64,000 bases of DNA from Scylla paramamosain (lineage: Eukaryota > Arthropoda > Malacostraca > Decapoda > Portunidae). The stretch is from the NCBI RefSeq assembly GCF_035594125.1, contig NC_087185.1, positions 9,410,001-9,474,000 on the forward strand, given 5' to 3'. Below the pieces are notes generated by a model. It had not been told where the DNA came from. It saw only the letters and a list, made by a program, of their open reading frames with translations, and searched no databases. Below, piece after piece: positions 14,743-27,784 of the stretch (position 1 is the first letter of the stretch; the number at the start of each line of letters is the position of its first letter). Made by a program: the position numbers and the translations under genes.

Positions 14743-14971
14743 TACATACATACATACATACATACACACATTCATATCATCACGGAAAATAAGGTTATTA
14801 TTATTATTTTTTTATTTCATTATTTGTAATTTTTGTTATTTTCTTTTTTTCTTTCTTTATTTATTTTTTGTTTATCGTATTTTTCTTTTTTTGTTATTTA
14901 TTTTTGTTTGTTGTTCTTTTTCGTTAGTATTTATTTATTTTCTTTTATTTATTTATTTTTTGGTTTGTTCT
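14158..14971. repeat. Microsatellite-rich non-satellite DNA at outer end of left arm
   Basis: No gene was seen. The block holds interrupted (GATA)n and (GACT)n at about 14,265-14,377, a GGA/TCC-rich stretch, (AC)n then (ACGC)n at about 14,550-14,607, (AC)n then (ATAC)n at about 14,696-14,770, and an AT-rich stretch made of TTTA/TTTG/TTTC-like units to about 14,971. Its mirror image is 45,452-46,265, where it continues into the 46-53-kb island, so the right copy is probably the original setting. Confidence 0.9.
14481..14515. repeat. CCT/AGG hairpin around TATAAA
   Basis: Twelve bases of (CCT)4 at 14481-14492 pair with (AGG)4 at 14504-14515 across a loop containing tataaa. This is probably simple-repeat structure. 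The TATA-like loop is not supported as a promoter by any downstream gene. Confidence 0.7.
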
Positions 14972-15047
14972 ATTTTTTAATACGTGGCATTAAAATTCAG
15001 TCAGAGGGTGGAGGAGAGGGAGGAACAAGCCCAGAATCGTCCAAGGT
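14972..15047 (-). mobile_element. About 76-bp Jockey-derived patch at the satellite boundary
   Basis: Bases 15,001-15,047 match 20,542-20,588 inside the Jockey copy, starting tcagagggtggaggagaggg. The adjoining tttaatacgtggcatt resembles the next part of the same element with a small rearrangement, including an inverted attaaaattc. The patch sits exactly where non-satellite DNA meets satellite. It is far too short and too internal to be a normal LINE insertion. Confidence 0.85.
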
Positions 15048-17645
15048 AGGGGTAAGAATAATATATTCTTTCTCCATTAAGGATGTTTTGCCAGGGTTTT
15101 ATAATTTTAGTACGTAAGAAGCTCAAAACACTCAAAAGACACGTTTTCATAATCTTCTTTGGTATTCCTATAAAAGGATATTTCCATGCCTTTTAGCATT
15201 TTGGTGTATAACACGCTCAAAACATTCCAAAAACATTTATATGGTAATGTTATTTCTTTTCCCCATATATATATAGTGAATTGCATAAATTTTGGCTGTT
15301 TGGTACAAACAGCCAAAAAAATAAATAAATTAATAAATAAATAAAAATAAACGTTTTTCGTAATGTTATTGTTTCTCTATATATAATGCTATTAGGTTGT
15401 TTTCGAGTTTTGGACACTAAGAAGCTGAAAAACACTTATAACACACTTTTCTCGTAATGTCTTTCCGTTATAAAATATAGGATATTTTGCATGAATTCAC
15501 GCGTTTTCGTACATAACAATATAAATAACACTCATAACATGTTTTTTATAGTGTTGTTCTTTTCTACATATAGAGTGCTATTGACCATTTTGTTAAGGTC
15601 AATAACATTAATAATACACGTTTCTGGTAATCTCGTTATGTTTCACCATATAGGGTACATTTCATGGATTTCTCCGTTTCTGTACATGACAAGCTGAAAA
15701 ACACTCATAATACATAGTTTTGGTAATATTATTCTCTTTCTCCATAATCGGTGTTTTTCATGAATTTTAGCGTTTAGGTACGTAGGAAGCTCGAAAACAC
15801 ACAAAAAACAACTTTTTGGAAATGTTTTTGTATTGAAAATAGGGGCTTTCCATGCATTTTAGCGTTTTGGTAACTAAAACACTCAAAAACCCTAAAAAGA
15901 CACGTTCTTGGTAATTTCGATTCGTTTCCCTATAGAGAGTGATTCGCATGCATTTTGCCGTTTTGGTACCTAACAATATAAAAAAACACTCGAAAAACAA
16001 GTTTTTGGTAATGTTGTTCTCTTTGTCCATACAAGAGTGCTATTCAACGCGTTTTCGCGTTTTGGTATCGAACAAGCTCAAAACAATCCTAATACACGTT
16101 TCTCGTAATGTCCTTTTGTTCACCTATATAGGATACTTACTATGCATACATTTTGGCGTTTATGTACGTAAAAAAAACACTCAAAATACTTGATTTTATT
16201 AATGTTACTCTGTGTCTCAATTAGGGAGATTTTCCATGCTTTAAGCTTTTTCATAGGTAAATACCTCAAAACACTGAAAAAGGAACATTTTTGGTAATGA
16301 TGTTTTCTTTTCCCATATCGTGTGCTTTCCATGCCTTATAGCGTTTTACAGTCTAACATGTACAAAAACACTCATAAGATACGTTCTTAAGGTCAGGAAT
16401 ACTTATAATACACGTTTCTTGTAATGTTCTTTTGTGTCCCAATATAAGGTGTTTTCTATGTATTTTAGCGTTTTGGGGCCTAAAAAAAAAATAATAATAA
16501 TAAAAAAAATGAAAAACACTTACCTGTTAATGTAGGTTCGTTTCTCCATATACTTTATGGCGTTTTGGTACCTAACATTGTGAAAATACTCGAAGTACAC
16601 ATTTTTGGTAATGTTCTTTTTCTACATATATAATTCTATTCATACCTTTTAGAGTTTATGTACCTAAGAAGCTCAAACACACTTGAAATCCACAATTCTC
16701 GTAATGTCTTTTCGATTTCCCATATTGAGTACTTTTCATGCTTTTTTGCGTTTTTTTTACGAAAGAAACTGAAAGCACTCATAATACTTGTTTTTGGTAA
16801 CGTTATTCTCGTTCTCCATAAAGGGTGTTTTGCAAGCATGTAGTGTTTTAGTACGGAAGTAGGTCATAAACCCTCAAAGAACATTTTTTTATAACACGTT
16901 TATAAACACTCAAAAGACACGTTTCCGGAAATGTCGTTTCTCTTCGCCATATAAGGTGCTTTGCATGCATTTTGGCGTTTTGGTAGGTAAACATGTGAAA
17001 TACGCAGAAAATTAACGTTTTTTAGTAATGTTATTCTGTTACTTCATACAGAGTGCTATTTATGAAATCTAGTGCTTTGGTACCTAAAAACCTTAAAAAC
17101 ACTCATTCTCTGCTAATGTCCTTTCATTTCCCTATATAGGGTACATTACATGCATTTTGTACTTTTTCTACGTAACAAGCACAAAAAAGATCAAAATGTA
17201 ATGTTATTATCTTCGTCCCTAAAGAATGTTTCTTGCGTTTTAGCATTTTGGTTTATTATAACTTTAATAACAATGAAAAGACTCGTCTATGGTGATATCC
17301 ATGCTTTATGGCGTTTTCGTGCCTACTTCGCTTAAAAACACTGAAAAGACATGTTTCTGGAAATGTCGTTTCGTTTCCCCATATAGTGAACATTAGAGTG
17401 ATTTTGGCGCTTTGATACCTAATAATGTGAAAAACATTCAAAATACACGTTTTAGGAAATGTTCTTTTTCTCAATATAGATATACTATTTATGCGTTTTA
17501 GTATTTAGTACCTGAGAAGCTCAAAACTCTCATCGTACACTATTCTCGTAATGTCTTTTACTTTCCATATATAGAGTATTTTGCATGCTTTTTAGCGTTT
17601 TCGTGCCCACCACGCTCAAAAAACATTCAAAAGAAACGCTTCCAT
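15048..17645 (-). repeat. Satellite, minus orientation, in left arm
   Basis: The same monomer family as at 1-13,225, read on the opposite strand (gcgttttggtacctaa, ctccatatagagtgct, gtaatgttgttctgtttc). The five-class order is still visible in reverse. There is a hairpin at 15,290-15,318. No gene was seen. Confidence 0.9.
15290..15318. repeat. Perfect hairpin, 13-bp arms, 3-nt loop
   Basis: ttttggctgtttg and its exact complement caaacagccaaaa flank loop gta. The right arm is followed by an aaat/aaataaat-rich stretch before regular satellite resumes. It resembles a small fold-back scar. Confidence 0.9.
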
Positions 17646-18284
17646 AAATATGACTTTTGAGTTTTATTAACGTGTTAGGCACCAAAACGCAAAAAAAACA
17701 AAAAAAAACATAGAAAGGTCTTTATATTGGAAAAGAGAACATAAGGAGTGTTTTTAACCTACTTACGTACCAAAATGCATAACCACATGCAAAACCCACT
17801 TTCTGAAAAAAAAAAATAAATAAAATATTACCAAAAAACAAGTATTTTGAATGTTTTTTTTTTATCTTGTTACGTATAAAAATGACAAAAATGCATGGAA
17901 AGTAGCCTATATTAGAAAACGAAAGGGTAGTACGAAAAAAGTGCATTATCAGTGTATTTGATCTTGCTAGGTACCAAAACGATAAAACTAATGAATATAT
18001 CACTCTATATTGGGAACCAGAACAACATTACCAAAAACGTGTATTTTGAGTCTCTTTCACATTGTTTGATAGCCCCCACCAAAAAAAAGAAAAAACCCGC
18101 AAAGCACTCTGTTTAAGAAAACGAAACGAAATTACCAGAAGCATGTCTTTTGAGTGTTTTCAACGTGTTTTGCACCAAAACGCTAAAATAAATCTTTGGA
18201 AACCATCGTATATGGGAAAAGAAAAGTAGCAAACCTTGTCTTTTTAGTGTTTTCTTTAAATTCTTACATAAGAAAACATTAAAA
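17646..18284 (+). repeat. Satellite, orientation switched to plus, in left arm
   Basis: Around 17,610-17,690 the monomers become head-to-head: gcgttttcgtgcccacc on the left is answered by cgtgttaggcaccaaaacgc on the right, with a spacer of roughly 20 bp. From here to 18,284 the satellite reads on the plus strand, opposite to the surrounding arm. Confidence 0.85.
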
Positions 18285-18420
18285 CAATTAAAAAAGAATA
18301 TAAGACAATCATAAGATATAAAGAAAATATCTTAAGAAAAATAATAAATGCTCAACTAGCTATCACATTCAATGAGATATGTATTAGAGAAAGACTCCTG
18401 CCCATATACACCCTTAATAT
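18285..18420 (+). mobile_element. Detached 135-bp Penelope 3' tail, inverted
   Basis: This stretch, from caattaaaaaagaatataag to cccttaatatatata, is an inverted copy of 21,508-21,643, the 3' end of the Penelope-like element in the same arm. I saw one difference (atataaagaa against atataaggaa). The two tails point toward each other and enclose the Jockey copy and a satellite scrap. Confidence 0.9.
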
Positions 18421-18880
<460 letters not shown>

Positions 18881-18976
18881 TTTTATGTAGGAAGGATACT
18901 GGCCAAGGGCAACAAAAATCTAATAAAAAAAAATGCCCACTGAAATGCCAGTCCCATAAAAGGGTCAAAGCAGTGG

Positions 18977-20598
18977 TCAAAAACTGGTGGATAAGTGTCT
19001 TGAAACCTCCCTCTTGAAGGAATTCAAGTCATAGGAAGGTGGAAATACAGAAGCAGGCAGGGAGTTCCAGAGTTTACCAGAGAAAGGGATGAATGATTGA
19101 GAATACTGGTTAACTCTTGCGTTAGAGAGGTGGACAGAATAGGGGTGAGAGAAAGAAGAAAGTCTTGTGCAGCGAGGCCGCGGAAGGAGGGGAGGCATGC
19201 AGTTAGCAAGATCAGAAGAGCAGTTGGCATGAAAATAGCGGTAGAAGACAGCTAGATATGCAACATTGCGGCGGTGAGAGAGGGGCTGAAGACAGTCAGT
19301 TAGAGGAGAGGAGTTGATGAGACTAAAAGCTTTTGATTCCACCCTGTCTAGAAGAGCAGTATGAGTGGAACCCCCCCAGACATGTGAAGCATACTCCATA
19401 CATGGACGGATAAGGCCCTTGTACAGAGTTAGCAGCTGGGGGGGTGAGAAAAACTGGCGGAGACGTCTCAGAACACCTAACTTCATAGAAGCTGTTTTAG
19501 CTAGAGATGAGATGTGAAGTTTCCAGTTCAGATTATAAGTAAAGGACAGACCGAGGATGTTCAGTGTAGAAGAGGGGGACAGTTGAGTGTCATTGAACAA
19601 GAGGGGATAGTTGTCTGGAAGGTTGTGTCGAGTTGATAGATGGAGGAATTGAGTTTTTGAGGCATTGAACAATACCAAGTTTGCTCTGCCCCAATCAGAA
19701 ATTTTAGAAAGATCAGAAGTCAGGCGTTCTGTGGCTTCCCTGCGTGATATGTTTACCTCCTGAAGGGTTGGACGTCTATGAAAAGACGTGGAAAAGTGCA
19801 GGGTGGTATCATCAGCATAGGAGTGGATAGAACAAGAAGTCTGGTTTAGAAGATCATTAATGAATAATAAGAAGAGAGTGGGTGACAGGACGGAACCCTG
19901 AGGAACACCACTGTTAATAGATTTAGGAGAAGAACAGTGACCGTCTACCACAGCAGCAATAGAACGGTCAGAAAGGAAACTTGAGATGAAGTTACAGAGA
20001 GAAGGATAGAAACCGTAGGAGGGTAGTTTGGAAATCAAAGCTTTGTGCCAGACTCTATCAAAGGCTTTTGATATGTCCAAGGCAACAGCAAAAGTTTCAC
20101 CAAAGTCTCTAAAAGAGGATGACCAAGACTCAGTAAGGAAAGCCAGAAGATCACCAGTAGAGCGGCCTTGACGGAACCCATACTGGCGATCAGATAGAAG
20201 GTTGTGAAGTGATAGATGTTTAAGAATCTTCCTGTTGAGGATAGATTCAAAAACTTTAGATAAGCAGGAAATTAAAGCAATAGGACGGTAGTTTGAGGGA
20301 TTAGAGCGGTCACCCTTTTTAGGAACAGGTTGAATGTAGGCAAACTTCCAGCAAGAAGGAAAGGTAGATGCTGACAGACAGAGCTGAAAGAGTTTGACTA
20401 GGCAAGGTGCAAGCACGGAGGCACAGTTTTGGAGAACAATAGGAGGGACCCCATCAGGTCCATAAGCCTTCCGAGGGTTTAGACCAACGAGGGCATGGAA
20501 AACATCATTACGAAGAATTTTAATACATGGCATGAAGTAGTCAGAGGGTGGAGGAGAGGGAGGAACAAGCCCAGAATCGTCCAAGGTAGAGTTTTTTT
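18977..20598 (-). pseudogene. Jockey reverse transcriptase domain, frame-shifted from endonuclease
   Basis: The frame encodes a LINE reverse transcriptase that would copy element RNA at a nicked target. Visible motifs in order are KAYGPDGVPP, PVPKKGD, NYRPIALISCLSKVFE, QYGFRQGRSTGDLL, the metal-binding ALDISKAFDRVWH, GVPQGSVLSPTLFLLFIND and the catalytic SYADDTTLH. After these come a thumb region and a C-terminal segment with LIRPCMEYASHVWGG, and the ORF ends at 18,977. Catalytic aspartates are present. Upstream, a run of seven T on the plus strand (20,592-20,598), against six in the copy at about 56,942, separates this frame from the endonuclease frame. This copy is therefore broken, although each half is open. 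Confidence 0.9.
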
Positions 20599-21478
20599 GC
20601 AAAGGTTTGAGCAAAGAGTTCAGCTTTAGAAATAGACGTGATAGCAGTGGTGCCATCTGGTTGAAGTAGAGGAGGGAAAGAAGAAGAAGCAAAGTTATTG
20701 GAGATATTTTTGGCTAGATGCCAGAAATCACGAGGGGGGTTAGATCTTGAAAGGTTTTGACATTTTCTGTTAATGAAGGAGTTTTTGGCTAGTTGGAGAA
20801 CAGACTTGGCATGGTTCCGGGCAGAAATATAAAGTGCATGAGATTCTGGTGATGGAAGGCTTAAGTACCTTTTGTGGGCCACCTCTCTATCATGTATAGC
20901 ACGAGAACAAGCTGTGTTAAACCAAGGTTTAGAAGGTTTAGGACGAGAAAAAGAGTGAGGAATGTACGCCTCCATGCCAGACACTATCACCTCTGTTATG
21001 CGCTCAGCACACAAAGACGGGTCTCTGACACGGAAGCAGTAGTCATTCCAAGGAAAATCAGCAAAATACCTCCTCAGGTCCCCCCAACTAGCAGAGGCAA
21101 AACGCCAGAGGCACCTTCGCTTAGGGGGATCCTGAGGAGGGATTGGAGTAATAGGACAAGATAAAGATATGAGATTGTGATCGGAGGAGCCCAACGGAGA
21201 AGAAAGGGTGACAGCATAAGCAGAAGGATTAGAGGTCAGGAAAAGGTCAAGAATGTTGGGCGTATCTCCAAGACGGTCAGGAATACGAGTAGGGTGTTGC
21301 ACCAATTGCTCTAGGTCATGGAGGATAGCAAAGTTGTAGGCTAGTTCACCAGGATGGTCAGTGAAGGGAGAGGAAAGCCAAAGCTGGTGGTGAACATTGA
21401 AGTCTCCAAGAATGGAGATCTCTGCAAAAGGGAAGAGGGTCAGAATGTGCTCCACTTTTGAAGTTAAGTAGTCAAAGT
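20599..21478 (-). pseudogene. Jockey endonuclease C-terminal part and linker
   Basis: The minus-strand frame shows the exonuclease-endonuclease-phosphatase fold of LINE endonucleases: [29 protein letters not shown], and the catalytic [13 protein letters not shown] near the domain end. A long linker follows and leads into the RT. The N-terminal third of the nuclease, with the first catalytic Glu, is absent because the copy is 5'-truncated. The open frame runs upstream into TA-rich DNA and the Penelope tail, giving a meaningless fusion N terminus. It ends in a frameshift at the A7/T7 run. Confidence 0.9.
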
Positions 21479-21507
21479 ATATATATATAAAGTAGTCAAA
21501 TATATAT

Positions 21508-23620
21508 ATTAAGGGTGTATATGGGCAGGAGTCTTTCTCTAATACATATCTCATTGAATGTGATAGCTAGTTGAGCATTTATTATTTTTCTTAAGATATT
21601 TTCCTTATATCTTATGATTGTCTTATATTCTTTTTTAATTGGCTGTATGACTTCGCCGAAGCTAGTCATTTTCGCTAGATCGCGATTTCCGGTCCTTGAC
21701 CCTTCTTCAGTAGCGAAGGTCTTTCCGTATTGAGGGTGTCGGAGAGAATGGCTCAAGCTGATTGCGGGGGTGTATTTATACCGGTAGGCTTGTCACCCCG
21801 CTGAGCGTCCTGGTCTCTGATTGGCTGACGGCTGTCGCGGGCTGTGCTGGGCTGCTATCCAAGCTGGGTCTTCGCGCGCTTGGTAATGCTTGTAGGTCTT
21901 CGGATTGTTGATTTAATGTAGGGTTTGTCTCTTTTATATATAGTGCTTCTAAGATGGGGAGACGCCTGGTGTCTGGGCATGTAGTTAGGATCTCCGTTTT
22001 ATCTACTAGCATTCCTCTTGTGATGTTTATGTTATGTTTCTCCTTCAGATGTTTCTTGGGTGCCCCTGCTGCGAGGTGGAAAGTTAGTCGTTGGGAGAGT
22101 CTTGTTGTCGTCATGCCAACATAGGTGGAGGGAAGGACTTCACAGTTTCCTTGGTTACACATAAACCTATATATGACATGTGACTTTTGAAGGCTCTCTT
22201 TCTCTTTTGAGGGGTTATTTTTCAGAAGAAGATGGCTGGTTTTCTTGGTGTTGTAATAAATCATCAGTTTAACTTGTCTGTCAGGGTCGGAAGGCTTGAT
22301 GTTCCTCTTCAAAATCTGCGTGATGGCCCTCTCATCTTCTTCGTAGGCGGTAGAGAAAGTTGCTTTATAGAAGATGTTGATGTTCCCTTTCTTATCCTCT
22401 TGTTGCTTCTTGTTATGCCAGCTGTCGACAATTTTCTTAACTAGGCGGTTGATGTCCTTTTCACTGAAATTGTTGTTTATGAGGACTTGAGTTGAGCGCT
22501 GTATTTCTTGGTGGACTTGTTTCCACGTGCTGCAGTGTGTAAGCGCTCTTCTGATGTAGGCTGAGATAGTGGAATCCTTGTACCTCGTGGGACACTCACT
22601 TCGTCCGTTCAAACAGAGTCCAGGATTCGTTGGTTTTGTGTAGACGCTGGTGGTAAATCTGCCTTCTTCTTGTTGCACTAGGACGTCGAGAAAGGGCATG
22701 GCTCCATCTTTGCTGTTTTCCATAGTAAATGTTAGCCCAGATGTTTCTTGGAGGTGAAGTCTAAGATGCTCTGCTTCGGCTGCGTCCTTTGTCTTGATGA
22801 AAATGTCGTCAATATACCGGCAATATATATCCGGCTTTTTTTACTTTCTTGAAAACTTCCTCCTCGATGCAAACCATGAAGAAGTTTGCCAAGAGTACAC
22901 CGAGAGGAGAACCCATTGCCACGCCGTCTACCTGGCAGTACTTGTTACCGCGGGGGCAGGTAAAAGGTGCTTCTTTAGTGCAGCACTCCAGCAGTTCTCG
23001 GAGTACAGCTTCTGGGATCGCAAGCTTAGGTGTTGCTTCATTGTGATAAACACGTTCCATGATGTAGTTGATGGTGCGATCCACTGGAACATTCGTGAAC
23101 AAGGATTCGACATCTAGTGAGGCAACTCTTCCTTCTGCGTCGCTGTTGTTGAGGATATCGATGAAATCTGAGGCTGACTGCAGACAACAGGAGGTAGGAA
23201 TGTACGGTGTGAGGAGGGCGCACAGTCTTTTAGCGATGTAGTAGGTAGGAGTGGGAATTTGGGATATTATGGGTCTTAATTTTTTGCCTGGCTTGTGGGT
23301 CTTGATATTGCCATAGCAGTATCCCATCTCATATTAGCCTGTGAGTCTTTCGAACTTAACATCGCAGGTGGAGTTATTCTTTGCTATTATTTTGTTCAGT
23401 CTTTTCTTGAGGGCTGCTGTAGGGTTTCTTGAAATCTTCCTGAACTTGGTAGTGTCGCTGAGGATGCTGTCAATCTTGCTTAAGTATTCTTTGCTGTCGA
23501 TGAGGACATATGCAGCAGCCTTATCCGCTCTTCTGATGGTGATGGCAGGATCAGACTGAAGTTCTTTGGCAGCATCGATGTGTCTTTTCTCAAGTATGCT
23601 GCTGTTGTAATGGCCTCTTG
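21508..23620 (-). mobile_element. Penelope-like element, 5'-truncated (left arm)
   Basis: A minus-strand element with a Penelope-type reverse transcriptase and a C-terminal GIY-YIG nuclease, then about 270 bp of 3' non-coding sequence ending in the 135-bp tail beside TA-rich DNA. The 5' part is lost at 23,620, where a perfect 20-bp palindrome joins it to satellite. Composition is unlike the satellite. The mirror copy at 36,776-38,888 carries the same stop codon and frameshift. Confidence 0.93.
21776..23620 (-). pseudogene. Penelope-like RT plus GIY-YIG endonuclease, broken ORF
   Basis: Three pieces of one protein are visible. The first (23,337-23,620) ends at a TAA at 23,334-23,336. The second, in the same frame (about 22,809-23,333), carries YGNIKTHKPG, LRPIISQIPTPTYYIAK, ASLDVESLFTNVPVD and GVAMGSPLGVLLANFFM. 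A frameshift just upstream of the catalytic box puts YIDD (22,805-22,816) into the third frame. That frame runs to 21,776 and ends with a GIY-YIG-type domain: HVIYRFMC, STYVGMTTTRLSQRL and LEALYIKETNPTLNQQ, with the expected Arg and Glu. The family cuts DNA and primes reverse transcription at the target. This copy cannot make the protein without both lesions removed. Confidence 0.9.
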
Positions 23621-23640
23621 ATTTTGTAGATCTACAAAAT
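23621..23640. repeat. Perfect 20-bp palindrome at Penelope/satellite junction
   Basis: attttgtagatctacaaaat is its own complement and lies exactly where Penelope coding sequence meets satellite. The same palindrome is at 36,756-36,775 in the other arm. Confidence 0.95.
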
Positions 23641-26600
23641 AGTGTTTTGGAACGCAAGAAGATGGAAAACATTAAAATGACACCATTTTTTTCCATATAA
23701 TTTGCTTTCTATGCTTTTTAGCGTTTTCGTGCTTAACATGCTCATAAATAATGAAGAGACACGTTTTTTGGAAATCTTTCCAAAATAGGGTGCTTCGTAT
23801 GGATTTTTGAGTTTTGGTATTTACTAATGTGAAAAAATAGTCAAAATATAGGATTTTGGTAATATTGTTCTGTTTTGTCCATATAGAGTGCTATTTATGC
23901 GTTTTTTAAGTTTTAGAACCTAAAAAGCCTAAAAACCCTCATAATACTTCTTTCTCGTAATGTCTTTTCTTTTCCTCATATCGGGTATTTTTAATTCATT
24001 TTGATGTTTTGTACGTAACAAATTTAAAACATTTAAAATAGTTGTTTTTGGTCTTTTTTTTTCATAAATGAGGATTTCCGGGCGTTTCAGCGTTTTGATA
24101 CGTAAGTAGATCAAAAGTCTCAAAAGTCACGTTTCATCTTTTTTTTTTTCGCATATAAAGAAATTTTCATTTTTTTTATGCGTGTTGGTGCATAACGCGC
24201 TCATCAACACTCAAAAGACATGTTTTCTTTTTTATTATCTTTTCTTTCCTCGTATACGGTGCTTTCCATGATTTTTGGCGTTGTTATCCAAAAATGTGAA
24301 ATATACTCAAAATCCATGTTTTTTTAATTATGTTATTATGTTTCTCCATATTGAGTGCTATTCATTTGTTTTCGGGTTTTGTTACCTACGAATCTCAAAA
24401 AAATACTCATTATATACGTTTCTCGTAATGTATTTTGGTTTCTCCGTAGTCCAAGCATTTTGGCGTTTTTATACGTTACAACCTCAAAAAAAACCATTCA
24501 AAATAATTGATTTTCGTAAAGTTATTTTGTTTCTCAATTAAGGGAGTTTTGCATGCCTTTCAGCGTTTTGATAAGTAGCTCAAAAAGAGTGAGAAAAAAA
24601 CGTTTTTAGTAATGTTGTTTTCATTACCCATATAGGGTGTTTTCCATTCTTTTTAGCGTATAGAAGCATATAATACTTATACTTAGAAGACACGGCTCTG
24701 GAAATTTCTTCCTTCACAGAGTATGCTTTGCATGCATTTTGGCATTTTATTTGCATGCATTCATGCGTTTTATATAGCGTTTTGGTACATAAAAAGATGA
24801 AAAACACTCAAAATACATGTTTCTCGTAATGTCTTTTCGTCTCCCAATATAATGTACTTTGAATGCATTTTTGCGTTGATATAAGTATCAAACTCAAAAA
24901 CTTTGAAAATACATGTTACTGTGTCTCCATAAAGGGTGTTTTGCGTGCGTTTTAGCGTTTTGGTACGTATGAAGCTCAATAATCTCAAAAGACTCGTTTT
25001 TGGTAATATTGTTTTGTTGTCTAACATGAACAAAAAAACTCAAAAGATACGTTTCTTCTGATGTCGTTTCGTTTTCCCATATAGGGGATATTGCATGCAT
25101 TTTGGTGTTTTGGTACCCTCAGATACCTCAATTCACTCAAACTTTTTTTGTTTTGTTTCTCCATATAAAGTGCTATTTAACGTGTTTTCGTGTTTTGGTA
25201 CCTAAGAAGCACAAAAACACTTCTTATACACGTTTTTCATAATGTCTTTTCGTTTTCCCCTATAGGATACTATGCATGCATTTTGGCGTTTATGTACGTA
25301 ACAATTATAAAGACACTCATAATACTTGTTTTTAGTAATGTTACCCTGAGTCTGAATAAAAGGGGTTTGGCAGGCGTTTTACCATTTTGGTAAGTACCTC
25401 AAAAACACACAAAATAATTTTTTCTGGTAAATTTTCTTTTTTCAAATATCGGGTGCTCTCGATGCCTTTTAGCGTTTTGGTACGTAAGAAGCTTAAAACA
25501 CTCAAAAGATATGTTTCTCGTAATGTTATTTGGTATTCCCATACAGGGTGATTTCCATGCGTTTTAGCATTTTGGTGTATATCACACTGATAAACACTCA
25601 AAGGACACGTTTCCAGAAATATTGATACTTTTCCCCATATAGGGTGCTTTGCATTCATTTTGGCAGTTTGATACCTAACAATGTAAAAAAAAGCACAAAA
25701 TACTCCTTTTTGGTAATGTTGTTCTGGTTCTCCATATATAGTGCTATTGAAGCGTTTTTGCGTATTGTAGCCACTGAAGCTCAAAAACACTAATAATACA
25801 CTTTTCTCGTAACGCCTATAGGATACTTTCCATGAATATTTTTGTTTTTGTACATAACAATGTGAATAACACTAATAACACGCCTTTTTGGTAATGTTTT
25901 TTTTCCCTCTCTCTTTCTACATACGAGTATAGAGTGCTATTGAGCGTCTTGTTACTTAGGAAGATCAATAACATTCATAACACACGTTCCTGAAAATATT
26001 TTGTTTCACCATAGTTTTTTTTTTTTTATATGCATTTTCCCGTTTCTTTGCCTAACAAGTTCAAACCACTGAAAAAAAAAAAAACTCGTTTTTGTTACTG
26101 TTCTTTTGTTTCTCCATAATGGGTGTTTTGAATAAGTTTTAGCGTTTTGGATCTTAAAAACCTCAAAAACATACATTGGTAATTTTATTTTCTATTCCAA
26201 AATATGGCGCCTTCCATGAATTTTTTTGCGTTTGGGTGCCTAAAAAGCTTAAAAACACTAAAACGACACTTTTCTGGTAATGTCGCCTCTTTTCCCTATA
26301 TAATGTCTTTCAGATTCCCCATGTACAGTTGTTTGCATGCATTTTGGTGTTTTGGTATCTAACTAGTTCAAACACACAATACACGCTTTTGGGAACATTG
26401 TTCTGTTTCTTCAAATCACTTGCTTTTCATGCATTTTGGCGTTTTGTTATCTGCTCCGCATGCATTTTATCGTTTTGGTACCTAAGAGTGTGAAAACACA
26501 CATAATAAACTTTTTATTGTAATGTTTTTTTTTTCATAAAGAGCGTTATTCACGCGTTTTTTTTTTCATTTTGATACATAAGAAGCTCAGAAACACTTAT

Positions 26601-27784
26601 TATACACTTTTCTCATAAGGTCTTTTAGATTCCCCATGTTTGCATGCATTTTGGTGTTTTGATACCTAACGAGTTCAAACACACAATACTTTTGGGAACA
26701 TTGTTCTGTTTCTTCAAATCACTTGCTTTGTATGCATTTTGGATTTTTGTTACCTAACAAGGTGAAAAACACTTCAAACACACGTTTTTCGTAATGTTTA
26801 TCTATTTCTCTTAGAGAGAGCTTTTTAAAGCGTTTTAGGGTTTTGGGACCGAAGAAGCTCAGAAGCACTCATTGCAGTTTACACGTTTCTTGTAATATCG
26901 TTTCGTTTCCCGAAACAGGGTACTTTGCATGGATTTTGGCGTTTTTCTATGAAAGAAATTCAAAAACACTGAAAATCAACGATTTTTGTAATGTTATTCT
27001 ACTTATTCATAAAAAGTGTTTCGCATGCATTTGAGTGTGTTTGTCAGGAAGAAGCTTAAAAACACACAAAGACACGTTTTTCTTAAAATTATTTGTATTC
27101 CCTTATATAGTGTTTTCCATGCTTATTAGAGTTTTGGTGCCTAACATGCTCAAAAACGCTCAAAAGATACGTTTCTGGTATTGACATTTCGTTTCCTCAT
27201 ATACAGTGCTTTGTATGCGTTTTGTCATTTTGGTACCTAACAGTGTACAAAACACCGAGAATACACGTTTTTTGTAATGTTGTTGTGTTTCTCCATAAGA
27301 AATGCTTTTCATGTGTTTTATCATTTCGGTACCTAAGAATCTAAAAAACACTCAAAAATTACACTTTTCTAACAATATAATTTTGTTTAATCATATAACG
27401 TACTTTGTAAAGTACATATAAAGTATTTTTACATTTTGTCCTAAGAAGGTAAAAAATACTCAAAATACACATTTTTTGGTAATGTTATTCTGTTTCTCCA
27501 TACGAAAGTTTTGCATGCCATTTTCGAATTTTAGGCACGTTAGAGGTTCCTAAACACTCCAAGGACACGTTTTTGGTAATGTTGTTTTTTATTCTATTCA
27601 CATATAGGGTGATTATCCATGGTTTTTAACATTTTGGTGCCTAACAAGGTGAAAAACAAAGAAACGACACGTTATTATTATTTTTTTTCTCACCATATAG
27701 AGTATTTTGCACTCATTTTGGCGTTTTTACATGTCACTCAGAATAAAGTTTTTATTAATATTGTTTTATTTCTATATTTAGAGA
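23641..27784 (-). repeat. Satellite, minus orientation, in left arm
   Basis: Reversed five-class satellite with no gene seen. Around 26,330-26,760 a motif pair with gcatgcattttggtgttttg, tctaactagttcaaacacac and gttctgtttcttcaaatcac is repeated about 310 bp apart, a local duplication inside the array. Confidence 0.88.

Noticed and set aside
14384..14775. Open frames in the AC/ACGC/GGA microsatellite block and the TATAAA hairpin as a promoter
   Set aside because: The frames are Thr-His or Cys-Val dipeptide repeats from microsatellites. No gene follows the TATA-like motif in a sensible position.
18977..20692. Host gene or virus-derived polymerase
   Set aside because: Motif order (GVPQGSVLSP, YADD, LIRPCMEYASHVWGG), the upstream nuclease and the poly(A)-ended 3' UTR place it as a Jockey-type LINE.
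20874..21164. Antisense open frames over Jockey and Penelope, also at 13,321-13,851 and 22,794-23,117
   Set aside because: They are shadows of the RT and nuclease reading frames on the other strand, with no independent support.
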